Source: Inia geoffrensis | Lineage: Eukaryota > Chordata > Mammalia > Artiodactyla > Iniidae | Direction: 5' to 3' | Length of the DNA: 64,000 bases | Assembly: GCA_036417435.1 (NCBI GenBank) | Contig: JAZAQT010000673.1 | Location: 496,001-560,000 of the forward strand | Shown: positions 1-10,150 of the stretch, piece after piece | Numbering within the stretch: position 1 is the first letter of the stretch | Layout: every line of letters begins with the position of its first letter | Program-made: the position numbers and the translations under genes | The notes under the pieces: generated by a model | Seen by the model: the letters and a program-made list of their open reading frames with translations, nothing else | Database searches by the model: none | Told to the model about the DNA's origin: nothing

Positions 1-833
1 TGGAGAGGGATTAGGGTACATGTTAGGGTACGACAATGCTTAAGGGTTAGCGTAAGTGTGAGGGCACGAGTTAGTGTTGGTGTACTGGTTAAGACAAAGG
101 CACCGATGAGGGTAAGGCCTCGGAAAAGGGTCACGTTCAGGGTTTCGCTTAGGGTTAGGCTTAGGGAATGGGGAGGGGTTAGGGTACAGGATAGGGTACG
201 ACAATGCTTAAGGGATAGCGTACGTTTGAGGGCATGAGTTAGTCTTTGTGTACTGATTAAGTTTAGGGCATTGGTTAGGGTAGGGCATCGGAAGTGGGTC
301 AGGTTTATGGTTGGGGTTAGGGTTAGGGTTAAGGAATGGGGAGGGATTAGGGTACAATTTAGGGTACGACAACGCTTAAGGTTTAGCGTACGTGTGAGGG
401 CACGAGTTAGTGTTGGTGTCCTGGTTAAGATTAGGGCACGGGTGAGGGTTAGGCTTCGGGTTAGGGTTAGGGTTAAGGAATGCAGAGGGATTAGGGTACA
501 GCTTAGGGTACGACAGTGCTTAAGGGTTAGCGTTCGTGTGAGGGCAAGGGTTAGTGTTAGTGTCCTGGTTAAGATTAGGGCACGGGTGAGGGTAAGGCTT
601 CAGGTGAGGGTCAGAGTTAGGATTCGGGTTAGGGTTAGGGTTAGGGAATGGGGAGATATTAGGGCACAGTTTAGGGTACCACAACGCTTAAGGTATAGCG
701 TACGTGTGAGGTCACTAGTTAGTGTTAGTGTACTGCTTACGATTAGGGCACGGGTGAGGGTAAGGCCTCGGAAGAGGGTCACGGTAAGGGTTAAGGTTAG
801 GGTTAGGGTTAGGGAATGGGGAGTGATTAGTGT
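1..833 (+). repeat. Mosaic left edge: G, H, short A, B, D monomers and start of C
   Basis: The window opens inside a G monomer (to 165), then H (166-333), a 144-bp A (334-477), B (478-645), D (646-813) and the start of a C monomer at 814. Type C is skipped between B and D. The A monomer is 24 bp, or four hexamers, shorter than usual because its last part is missing. The D monomer tail near 780-800 carries an unusual allele (cacggtaagggttaagg) that is also seen near 29,776, so this edge is related to the 29-kb region. The true left border of the array is outside the window. Confidence 0.85.
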
Positions 834-3800
834 ACAGTTTAGGGTACGACAACGATTAAGGGTTAGCGTACGTGTGAGGGCACGAGTTAGTGTTGGTGTC
901 CTGGTTAAGATTAGGGCACGGGTGAGGGTAAGGCCTCGGAAGAGGGTCACGTTAAGGGTTAGGGTTAGGGTTAGGGAATGGGGAGATATTAGGGCACAGT
1001 TTAGGGTACCACAACGCTTAAGGTTTAGCGTACGTGTGAGGCCACTAGTTAGTGTTAGTGTACTGCTTACGATTAGGGCACGGGTGAGGGTAAGGCCTCG
1101 GAAGAGGGTCATGTTAAGGGTTAGGGTCAGGGTTAGGGTTAGGAAATGGGGATTGATTAGGGTACAGGTTAGGGTACGGCAATGGCTTAGGGTTAGGGTA
1201 TGTTAGAGGGCATGGGTTAGTGTTGATGTACTGGTTAAAATTAGGACACGGGTGAGGGTAAAGTTTCGGGTGAGTGTCATGGTTAGGTTTCAGTTTAGAT
1301 TTAGGGTTAGGGAATGGAGAGGGCTTAGGGTACAGGTTAGGGTACCGCTGCGGTTTAGTGTTAGCATACGTGTGAGGGCACGAGTTAGTCTTGGTGTCCT
1401 GGTTAAGATTAGGGCACGGGTGAGGGTAAGGCTTCGGGTGAGGGTCAGGGTTAGGATTCGGGTTAGGGTTAGGGTTAGGGAATGGAGAGGGATTAGGGTA
1501 CAGGTTAGTGTACAACAATGCTTAAGTGTTAGCGTAAGTGTGAGGGCACGAGTTAGTGTTGGTGTACTGGTTAAGACAAGGGCCCGGATGAGGGTAAGTC
1601 CTCGGAAAAGGGTCACGTTCAGGGTTTCGCTTAGGGTTAGGGTTAGGGAATGGGGAGGGATTAGGGAACAGGATAGGGTACGACAATGCTTAAGGGTTAG
1701 CGTACGTTTGAGGGCATGAGTTAGTCTTTGTGTACTGGTTGAGGTTAGGACATTGGTTAGGGTAGGGCATCGGAAGTGGGTCAGGTTTAGGGATGTGGTT
1801 AGGGTTAGGGTTAAGGAAATGGGGAGGGACTAGGGTACAATTTAGGGTACGACAACGCTTAAGGTTTAGCGTACGTGTGGGGGCACGAGTTAGTGTTGGT
1901 GTCCTGGTTAAGATTAGGGCACGGGTGAGGGTAAGGCTTCAGGTGAGGGTCAGGGTTAGGATTGGGGTTAGGGTTAGGGTTAGGGAATGGGGAGTGATTA
2001 GGGTACAGTTTAGGGTACGACAACGATTTACGGTTAGCGTATGTGTGAGGGCACGAGTTAGTGTTGGTGTCCTGGTTAAGATTAGGGCACGGGTGAGGGT
2101 TAGGTTTCGGGTGAGGGTCAGGGATAGAATTCGGGTTAGGGTTAGGGTTAGGGAATGGGGAGATATTAGCACACAGTTTAGGGTACCACAACGCTTAAGG
2201 TTTAACGTACGTGTGAGGTCACTAGTTAGTGTTAGTGTACTGCTTATGATTAGGGCACTGGTGAGGGTAAGGCCTCGGAAGAGGGTCACGTTAAGGGTTA
2301 GGGTTAGGGTTAGGGTTAGGAAATGGGGATTGATTAGAATACAGGTTAGGGTACGGCAATGGCTTAGAGTTAGCGTACGTTAGAGGGCATGGGTTAGTGT
2401 TGATGTACTGGTTAAAATTAGGACACGGTTGAGGGTAAAATTTCGGGTGAGTGTCATGGTTAGGTTTCAGGTTAGGGTTAGGGTTAGGGAATGGAGAGGG
2501 ATTAGGGTACAGGTTAGGGTACGACAATGCTTAAGGGTTAGCATAAGTGTGAGGGCACGATTTAGTGTTGGTGTACTGGTTTAGACAAGGGCACCGATGA
2601 GGGTAAGGCCTCGGAAAAGGGTCACGTTCAGGGTTTCGCTTAGGGTTAGGGTTAGGGAATGGGGAGGGATAAGGGTACAGGATAGGGAACGACAATGCTT
2701 AAGGTTTAGCGTACGTTTGAGGGCATGAGTTAGTGTTTGTGTACTGGTTAAGATTAGGGCATAGGTTAGGGTAGGGCATCGGAGGTGGGTCAGGTTTAGG
2801 GATGGGTTTAGGGTTAGGGTTAAGGAATGGGGAGTGATTAGGGTACAGTTTAGGGTACGACAACGATTAACGGTTAGCGTACGTGTGAGGGCACGAGTTA
2901 GTGTTGGTGTCCTGGTTAAGATTAGGGTACGGGTGAGGGTAAGGCTTCAGGTGAGGGTCAGGGTTAGGGTTAGGGTTAGGGTTAGGGAATGGGTATTGAT
3001 TAGGGTACAGGTTAGGGTACGGCATTGGCTTAGGGTTAGCGTACGTTAGAGGGCATGGGTTAGTGTTGATGTACTGGTTAAAATTAGGACACGGGTGAGG
3101 GTAAAGTTTCGGGTGAGTGTCATGTTTGGTTTCAGGTTAGGGTTAGGGTTAGGGAATGGAGAGGGATTAGGGTACACGTTAGGGTACCGCTGTGGTTTAG
3201 TGTTAACGTACATTTGAGGGCACGAGTTAGTCTTGGTGTCCTGGTTAAGATTAGGGCACGGGTGAGGGTAAGGTTTCGGGTGAGGGTCAGGGTTAGGATT
3301 CGGGTTAGGGTTAGGGTTAGGGAATGGAGAGGGCTGAGGGTACAGGTCAGGGTACGACAATGCTTAAGTGTTAGCGTAAGTGTGAGGGCACGAGTTAGTG
3401 TTGGTGTACTGGTTAAGACAAGGGCACCGATGTGGGTAAGGCCTCGGAAAAGGGTCACGTTCACTGTTTCGCTTTGGGTTAGGGTTAGGGAATGGGGAGG
3501 GATTAGGGTACAGGATAGGGTACGACAATGCTTAAGGGTTAGCGTACGTTTGAGGGCATGAGTTAGTGCTTCTGTACTGGTTAAGATTAGGGCATTGGTT
3601 AGTGTAGGGCATCGGAAGTGGGTCAGGTTTAGGGATGGGGTTAGGGTTAGGGTTAAGGAATGGGGAGGGATTAGGGTACAATTTAGGGTACGACAACGCT
3701 TAAGGTTTATCGTACGTGTGAGGGCACGAGTTAGTGTTGGTGTACTGGTTAAGACAAAGGCACCGATGAGGGTAAGGCCTCGGAAAAGGGTCACGTTCAG

Positions 3801-6748
3801 GGTTTCGCTTAGGGTTAGGGTTAGGGAATGGGGAGGGGTTAGGGTACAGGATAGGTACGACAATGCTTAAGGGATAGCGTACGTTTGAGGGCATGAGTTA
3901 GTCTTTGTGTACTGATTAAGTTTAGGGCATTGGTTAGGGTAGGGCATCGGAAGTGGGTCAGGTTTATGGTTGGGGTTAGGGTTAGGGTTAAGGAATGGGG
4001 AGGGATTAGGGTGCAATTTAGGGTACGACAACGCTTAAGGTTTAGTGTACGTGTGAGGGCACGAGTTAGTGTTGGTGTCCTGGTTAAGATTAGGGCACGG
4101 GTGAGGGTTAGGCTTCGGGTTAGGGTTAGGGTTAAGGAATGCAGAGGGATTAGGGTGCAGCTTAGGGTACGACAGTGCTTAAGGGTTAGCGTTCGTGTGA
4201 GGGCAAGGGTTAGTGTTAGTGTCCTGGTTAAGATTAGGGCACGGGTGAGAGTAAGGCTTCAGGTGAGGGTCAGAGTTAGGATTCGGGTTAGGGTTAGGGT
4301 TAGGGAATGGGGAATTATTAGGGCACAGTTTAGGGTACCACAACGCTTAAGGTTTAGCGTACGTGTGAGGTCACTAGTTAGTGTTAGTGTACTGCTTACG
4401 ATTAGGGCACGGGTGAGGGTAAGGCCTCGGAAGAGGGTCACGTTAAGGGTTAGGGTTAGGGTTAGGTTTAGGGAATGGGGATTGATTAGGGTACAGGTTA
4501 GTGTACGGCAATGGCGTAGGGTTAGCGTACGTTAGAGGGCATTTGTTAGTGTTGATGTACTGGTTAAAATTAGGACACGGGTGAGGGTAAAGTTTCGGGT
4601 GAGTGTCATGTTTGGTTTCAGGTTAGGGTTAGGGTTAGGGAATGGAGAGGGATTAGGGTACACGTTAGGGTACCGCTGTGGTTTAGTGTTAACGTACATG
4701 TGAGGGCACGAGTTAGTCTTGGTGTCCTGGTTAAGATTAGGGCACGGGTGAGGGTAAGGCTTCGGGTGAGGGTCAGGGTTAGGATTCGTGTTAGGGTTAG
4801 GGTTAAGGAATGCAGAGGGATTAGGGTACAGCTTAGGATACGACAGTGCTTAAGGGTTAGCGTTTGTGTGAGGGCAAGGGTTAGTGTTAGTGTCCTGGTT
4901 AAGATTAGGGCACGGGTGAGGGTAAGGCTTCAGGTGAGGGTCAGGGTTAGGATTCGGGTTAGGGTTAGGGTTAGGGAATGGGGAGGGATTAGGGCACAGT
5001 TTAGGGTACCAGAACGCTTAAGGTTTAGCGTACGTGTGATGTCACTAGTTAGTGTTAGTGTACTGCTTACGATTAGGGCACGGGTGAGGGTAAGGCCTCG
5101 GAAGAGGGTCACGTTAAGGGTTAGGGTTAGGGTTAGGGAATGGGGATTGATTAGGGTACAGGTTAGGGTACGGCAATGGCTTAGGGTTAGCGTACGTTAG
5201 AGGGCATGGTTTAGTGTTGATGTACTGGTTAAAATTAGGACACGGGTGAGGGTGAAGTTTCGGGTGAGTGTCATGGTTAGGTTTCAGGTTAGGGTTAGGG
5301 TTAGGGAATGGACAGGGATTAGGATACAGGTTAGGGTACCACTGCGGTTTAGTGTTAGCGTATGTGTGAGAGCACGAGTTAGTCTTGGTGTCCTGGTTAA
5401 GATTAGGGCACGGTTGAGGGTAAGGCTTCGGGTGAGGGTCAGGGTTAGGATTCGGGTTAGGTTTAGGGTTAGGGAATGGAGAGGGATTAGGGTACAGGTT
5501 AGGGTACGGCAATGCTTAAGGGTTAGCGTAAGTGTGAGGGCACGAGTTAGTGTTGGTGTACTGGTTAAGACAAAGGCACCGATGAGGGTAAGGCCTCGGA
5601 AAAGGGTCACGTTCAGGGTTTCGCTTAGGGTTAGGGTTAGGGAATGGGGAGGGGTTAGGGTACAGGATAGGTACGACAATGCTTAAGGGATAGCGTACGT
5701 TTGAGGGCATGAGTTAGTCTTTGTGTACTGATTAAGTTTAGGGCATTGGTTAGGGTAGGGCATCGGAAGTGGGTCAGGTTTATGTTTGGGGTTAGGGTTA
5801 GGGTTAAGGAATGGGGAGGGATTAGGGTACAATTTAGGGTACGACAACGCTTAAGGTTTAGCGTACGTGTGAGGGCACGAGTTAGTGTTGGTGTCCTGGT
5901 TAAGATTAGGGCACGGGTGAGGGTTAGGCTTCGGGTTAGGGTTAGGGTTAAGGAATGCAGAGGGATTAGGGTACAGCTTAGGGTACGACAGTGCTTAAGG
6001 GTTAGCGTTCGTGTGAGGGCAAGGCTTAGTGTTAGTGTCCTGGTTAAGATTAGGGCACGGGTCAGAGTAAGGCTTCAGGTGAGGGTCAGAGTTAGGATTC
6101 GGGTTAGGGTTAGGGTTAGGGAATGGGGAGATATTAGGGCACAGTTTAGGGTACCACAACGCTTAAGGTTTAGCGTACGTGTGAGGTCACTAGTTAGTGT
6201 TAGTGTACTGCTTACGATTAGGGCACGGGTGAGGGTAAGGCCTCGGAAGAGGGTCACGTTAAGGGTTAGGGTTAGGGTTAGGTTTAGGGAATGGGGATTG
6301 ATTAGGGTACAGGTTAGTGTACGGCAATGGCGTAGGGTTAGCGTACGTTAGAGGGCATTTGTTAGTGTTGATGTACTGGTTAAAATTAGGACACGGGTGA
6401 GGGTAAAGTTTCGGGTGAGTGTCATGGCTAGGTTTCAGGTTAGGGTTAGGGTTAGGGAATGGAGAGGGATTAGGGTACAGGTTAGGGTACCGCTGCGGTT
6501 TAGTGTTAGCGTACGTGTGAGGGCACGAGTTAGTCTTGGTGTCCTGGTTAAGATTAGGGCACGGGTGAGGTTAAGGCTTCGGGTGAGGGTCAGGGTTAGG
6601 ATTCGGGTTAGGGTTAGTGTTCGGGAATGGAGAGGGATTAGGGTACAGGTTAGGGTACGACAATGCTTAAGGGTTAGCGTAAGTGTGAGGGCACGAGTTA
6701 GTGTTGGTGTACTGGTTAAGACAAAGGCACCGATGAGGGTAAGGCCTC
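834..6748 (+). repeat. Large segmental duplication, copy 1
   Basis: This segment matches 14,711-21,128 almost base for base. The offset is 13,877 bp up to about 1,980, then 13,876 after a 1-bp deletion in copy 2 (ttagggaatgg against ttgggaatgg near 15,858), then 14,380 after a three-monomer difference at 4,719-4,759. Shared rare alleles include the doubled a of an A monomer near 1,816, the 144-bp A monomers at 3,993 and 5,809, and a 1-bp deletion in two H monomers (3,849 and 5,666). Left of 833 and right of 6,748 the two copies fall into different monomer types. I saw only occasional substitutions, for example in an E monomer tail near 1,293. Both borders lie inside monomers, as expected for recombination between misaligned repeats. 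Confidence 0.9.
3658..3992 (+). repeat. Two-monomer unit: A/G hybrid plus H with 1-bp deletion
   Basis: The first monomer begins as type A (acaattt, then aacgcttaagg) and switches to type G (gttaagaca, caccgatgag) near its middle. The next is an H monomer that lacks one g (ataggtacg instead of atagggtacg). Together they give an H-to-H distance of only 335 bp, against 1,343 bp in the canonical order. The same pair occurs in copy 2 of the large duplication, so the hybrid formed before that duplication. The simplest reading is a deletion of about six monomers by unequal exchange within aligned monomers. Confidence 0.8.
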
Positions 6749-7464
6749 GGAAGAGGGTCACGTTAAGGGTTAGGGTTAGGGTTAGGGTTAGGGAATGGGG
6801 ATTGGTTAGGGTACAGGTTAGGGTACGGCAATGGCTTAGGGTTAGCGTACGTTAGAGGGCATGGGTTAGTGTTGATGTACTGGTTAAAATTAGGACACGG
6901 GTGAGGGTAAAGTTTCGGGTGAGTGTCATGGTTAGGTTTCAGGTTAGGGTTAGGGTTAGGGAATGGAGAGGGATTAGGGTACAGGTTACGGTACCGCTGC
7001 AGTTTAGTGTTAGCGTACGTGTGAGGGCACGAGTTAGTCTTGGTGTACTGGTTAAGATTAGGGCACGGGTGAGGGTAAGGCTTCGGGTGAGGGTCAGGGT
7101 TAGGATTCGGGTTAGGGTTAGGGTTAGGGAATGGAGAGGGATTAGGGTACATGTTAGTGTATGACAATGCTTAAGTGTTAGCGTAAGTGTGAGGGCACGA
7201 TTTAGTGTTGGTGTACTGGTTAAGACAAGGGCACCGATGAGGGTAAGGCCTCGGAAAAGGGTCACGTTCAGGGTTTCGCTTAGGGTTAGGGTTAGGGAAT
7301 GGGGAGGGATTAGGGTACAGGATAGGGTACGACAATGCTTAAGGGTTAGCGTACGTTTGAGGGCATGAGTTAGTCTTTCTGTACTGGTTGAGGTTAGGGC
7401 ATTGGTTAGGGTAGGGCATCGGAAGTGGGTCAGGTTTAGGGATGGGGTTAGGGTTAGGGTTAAG
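6749..7464 (+). repeat. G/D hybrid junction followed by E, F, G and H monomers
   Basis: The G monomer that starts at 6,625 changes near 6,748 from the G allele (cggaaaagg) to the D allele (cggaagagg) with a D-type tail. It is followed by E, F, G and H monomers that lead into the first canonical unit. This is where copy 1 of the large duplication stops matching copy 2, so the hybrid is the right breakpoint of that event. Confidence 0.75.
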
Positions 7465-7632
7465 GAATGGGGAGGGATTAGGGTACAATTTAGGGTACGA
7501 CAACGCTTAAGGTTTAGCGTACGTGTGAGGGCACGAGTTAGTGTTGGTGTCCTGGTTAAGATTAGGGCACGGGTGAGGATAAGGCTTCGGGTGAGGGTCA
7601 GGGTTAGGATTCGGGTTAGGGTTAGGGTTAAG
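7465..7632 (+). repeat. Monomer type A, reference copy
   Basis: Type A is recognised by acaattt after the first TTAGGG and by aacgcttaaggttt. It follows an H monomer whose tail ends in ttaagg rather than ttaggg. A 144-bp form that lacks four hexamers occurs at 334, 3,993 and 5,809 and in the related downstream copies. Confidence 0.9.
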
Positions 7633-7800
7633 GAATGCAGAGGGATTAGGGTACAGCTTAGGGTACGACAGTGCTTAAGGGTTAGCGTTCGTGTGAGGGC
7701 AAGGGTTAGTGTTAGTGTCCTGGTTAAGATTAGGGCACAGGTGAGGTTAAGGCTTCAGGTGAGGGTCAGAGTTAGGATTCGGGTTAGGGTTTGGGTTAGG
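7633..7800 (+). repeat. Monomer type B, reference copy
   Basis: Type B is recognised by its start gaatgcagaggg, then gacagtgc, gcgttcgtg and ggcaagggttagtg. It nearly always follows a tail that ends in ttaagg, as A does, which shows that the boundary hexamer is inherited together with the monomer order. Confidence 0.9.
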
Positions 7801-7968
7801 GAATGGGGAGGGATTAGGGTACAGTTTAGGGTACGACAACGATTAAGGGTTAGCGTACGTGTGAGGGCACGAGTTAGTGTTGGTGTCCTGGTTAAGATTA
7901 GGGCACGGGTGAGGGTAAGGTTTCGGGTGAGGGTCAGGGATAGAATTCGTGTTAGGTTTAGGGTTACG
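7801..7968 (+). repeat. Monomer type C, reference copy (EcoRI-bearing)
   Basis: Type C is recognised by aacgattaag in the first half and by gatagaattcg in the tail, which creates a GAATTC site 142 bp into the monomer (7,943 here). This site is the handiest marker of higher-order periodicity: in the canonical region it recurs at 9,286, 10,629, 11,637, 12,981 and 13,820. Confidence 0.9.
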
Positions 7969-8135
7969 GAATGGGGAGATATTAGGGCACAGTTTAGGGT
8001 ACCACAACGCTTAAGGTTTAGCGTACGTGTGAGGTCACTAGTTAGTGTTATTGTACTGCTTACGATTAGGGCACGGGTGAGGGTAAGGCCTCGGAAGACG
8101 GTCACGTTAAGGTTAGGGTTATGGTTAGGGTTAGG
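7969..8135 (+). repeat. Monomer type D, reference copy
   Basis: Type D is recognised by agatattagggcac, ggtaccacaacg, gtcactagttag and aaggcctcggaag. Its tail usually has four consecutive TTAGGG units, one more than the other types. This copy is 167 bp because one g is missing (ttaaggttaggg); the same deletion is present in the D monomers at 9,312 and 13,007, so it is inherited, not a sequencing slip private to one copy. Confidence 0.9.
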
Positions 8136-8303
8136 GAATGGGGATTGATTAGGGTACAGGTTAGGGTACGGCAATGGCTTAAGGTTAGCATACGTTAGAG
8201 GGCATGGGTTAGTGTTGATGTACTGATTAAAATTAGGACACGGGTGAGGGTAAAGTTTTGGGTGAGTGTCATGGTTAGGTTTCAGGTTAGGGTTAGGGTT
8301 AGG
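8136..8303 (+). repeat. Monomer type E, reference copy
   Basis: Type E is recognised by gattgattag, acggcaatggc, cgttagagggcatgg, ttaaaattaggac and gtgagtgtcatgg. The substitution that gives cgttagagg in place of cgtgtgagg puts a TAG into the otherwise open Val-Arg frame, so most long + strand frames end in an E monomer. Confidence 0.9.
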
Positions 8304-8471
8304 GAATGGAGAGGGATTAGGGTACAGGTTAGGGTACCGCTGCGGTTTAGTGTTAGCGTACGTGTGAGGGCACGAGTTAGTCTTGGTGTCCTGGTTAAGA
8401 TTAGGGCACGGGTGAGGGTAAGGCTTCGGGTGAGGGTCAGGGTTAGGATTCGGGTTAGGGTTAGGGTTAGG
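8304..8471 (+). repeat. Monomer type F, reference copy
   Basis: Type F is recognised by its start gaatggagaggg, then accgctgcggtttag and gttagtcttggtg. In several blocks F is skipped and E passes directly to G (for example 2,489 and 10,991). F and G share the gaatggagaggg start, so exchange within that shared stretch is a likely way to lose F. Confidence 0.9.
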
Positions 8472-8639
8472 GAATGGAGAGGGATTAGGGTACATGTTAG
8501 TGTACGACAATGCTTAAGTGTTAGCGTAAGTGTGAGGGCACAAGTTAGTGTTGGTGTACTGGTTAAGACAAGGGCACCGATGAGGGTAAGGCCTCGGAAA
8601 AGGTTCACGTTCAGGGTTTCGCTTAGGGTTAGGGTTATG
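8472..8639 (+). repeat. Monomer type G, reference copy
   Basis: Type G is recognised by gcgtaagtgtg, gttaagaca, caccgatgag, aaggcctcggaaaa and ttcagggtttcgc. Its second half resembles that of type D (aaggcctcgg), which suggests that D and G share an ancestor or that sequence has been exchanged between them. Confidence 0.9.
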
Positions 8640-8807
8640 GAATGGGGAGGGATTAGGGTACAGGATAGGGTACGACAATGCTTAAGGGTTAGCATACGTT
8701 TCAGGGAATGAGTTAGTCTTTGTGTACTGGTTGAGGTTAGGGCATTGGTTAGGGTAGGGCATCGGAAGTGGGTCAGGTTTAGGGATGGGGTTAGGGTTAG
8801 GGTTAAG
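8640..8807 (+). repeat. Monomer type H, reference copy
   Basis: Type H is recognised by acaggatagg and by the second-half block gggcattggttagg, gggcatcggaagtggg, followed by a tail with gatggggttagg. It is the most diverged type and the best anchor for measuring unit lengths. The usual form of the type changes the common gcacgag to gcatgag, which puts a TGA into the Val-Arg frame. Confidence 0.9.
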
Positions 8808-10150
8808 GAATGGGGAGGGATTAGGGTACAATTTAGGGTACGACAACGCTTAAGGTTTAGCGTACGTGTGTGGGCACGAGTTAGTGTTGGTGTCCTGGTT
8901 AAGATTAGGGCACGGGTGAGGGTAAGGCTTCGGGTGAGGGTCAGGGTTAGGATTCGTGGTAGGGTTAGGGTTAAGGAATGCAGAGGGATTAGGGTACAGC
9001 TAAGGGTACGACAGTGCTTAAGTGTTAGCGTTCGTGTGAGGGCAAGGGTTAGTGTTAGTGTCCTGGTTAAGATTAGGGCACGGGTGAGGGTAAGGCTTCA
9101 GGTGAGGGTCAGAGTTAGGATTCGGGTTAGGGTTAGGGTTAGGGAATGGGGAGGGATTAGGGTACAGTTTAGGGTACGACAACGATTAAGTGTTAGCGTA
9201 CGTGTGAGGGCACGAGTTAGTGTTGGTGTCCTGGTTAAGATTAGGGCACGGGTGAGGGTAAGGTTTCGGGTGAGGGTCAGGGATAGAATTCGGGTTAGGG
9301 TTAGGGTTAGGGAATGGGGAGATATTAGGGCACAGTTTAGGGTACCACAACACTTAATGTTTAGCGTACGTGTGAGGTCACTAGTTAGTGTTATTGTACT
9401 GCTTACGATTAGGGCACGGGTGAGGGTAAGGACTCGGAAGAGGGTCACGTTAAGGTTAGGGTTAGGGTTAGGGTTAGGGAATGGGGATTGATTAGGGTAC
9501 AGGTTAGGGTACGGCAATGGCTTAGGGTTAGCGTACGTTAGAGGGCATGGGTTAGTGTTGATGTACTGATTAAAATTAGGACACGGGTGAGGGTAAAGTT
9601 TCGGGTGAGTGTCATGGTTAGGTTTCAGGTTAGGGTTAGGGTTAGGGAATGGAGAGGGATTAGGGTACAGGTTAGGGTACCGCTGCGGTTTAGTGTTAGC
9701 GTACGTGTGAGGGCACGAGTTAGTCTTGGTGTCCTGGTTAAGATTAGGGCACGGGTGAGGGTAAGGCTTCGGGTGAGGGTCAGGGTTAGGATTCGGGTTA
9801 GGGTTAGGGTTAGGGAATGGAGAGGGATTAGGGTACATGTTAGTGTACGACAATGCTTAAGTGTTAGCGTAAGTGTGAGGGCACAAGTTAGTGTTGGTGT
9901 ACTGGTTAAGACAAGGGCACCGATGAGGGTAAGTCCTCGGAAAAGGGTCACGTTCAGGGTTTCGCTTAGGGTTAGGGTTATGGAATGGGGAGGGATTAGG
10001 GTACAGGATAGGGTACGACAATGCTTAAGGGTTAGCGTACGTTTGAGGGAATGAGTTAGTCTTTGTGTACTGGTTGAGGTTAGGGCATTGGTTAGGGTAG
10101 GGCATCGGAGGTGGGTCAGGTTTAGGGATGGGGTTAGGGTTAGGGTTAAG
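8808..10150 (+). repeat. Canonical eight-monomer higher-order repeat, unit 2 (A-H)
   Basis: This unit is 1,343 bp, the same length as unit 1 including the 1-bp shortening of D. Monomers start at 8,808, 8,976, 9,144, 9,312, 9,479, 9,647, 9,815 and 9,983. An allele shared with the following unit (attcgtggtaggg in the A tail, cacttaatg in D) shows that units 2 and 3 are closer to each other than to unit 1. Confidence 0.93.

Larger units (their letters stand above)
7465..8807 (+). repeat. Canonical eight-monomer higher-order repeat, unit 1 (A-H)
   Basis: This is the reference unit for the window: eight distinct monomers of 168 bp (one of 167) that add up to 1,343 bp and then recur in the same order at 8,808. 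Monomer starts are 7,465, 7,633, 7,801, 7,969, 8,136, 8,304, 8,472 and 8,640. Neighbouring monomers differ at many sites, whereas monomers one unit apart are nearly identical, which is the definition of a higher-order repeat. Some private alleles (gtgaggataagg near 7,574, gtttggg near 7,790, ttatgg near 8,120) link this unit to the one at 12,503 rather than to its direct neighbour. Confidence 0.93.

Noticed and set aside
1114..1518. Pro-Asn-rich - strand frames that resemble proline-rich or NPNP repeat proteins
   Set aside because: CCT-AAC read in frame gives Pro-Asn by itself. Any similarity to low-complexity proteins is compositional.
7969..8135. Short palindromes (GGTACC, ACTAGT, AGGCCT, CGTACG) as protein-binding or recombination sites
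   Set aside because: They are six-base sites expected by chance in a 168-bp unit and then copied with it. They are useful as restriction markers only.
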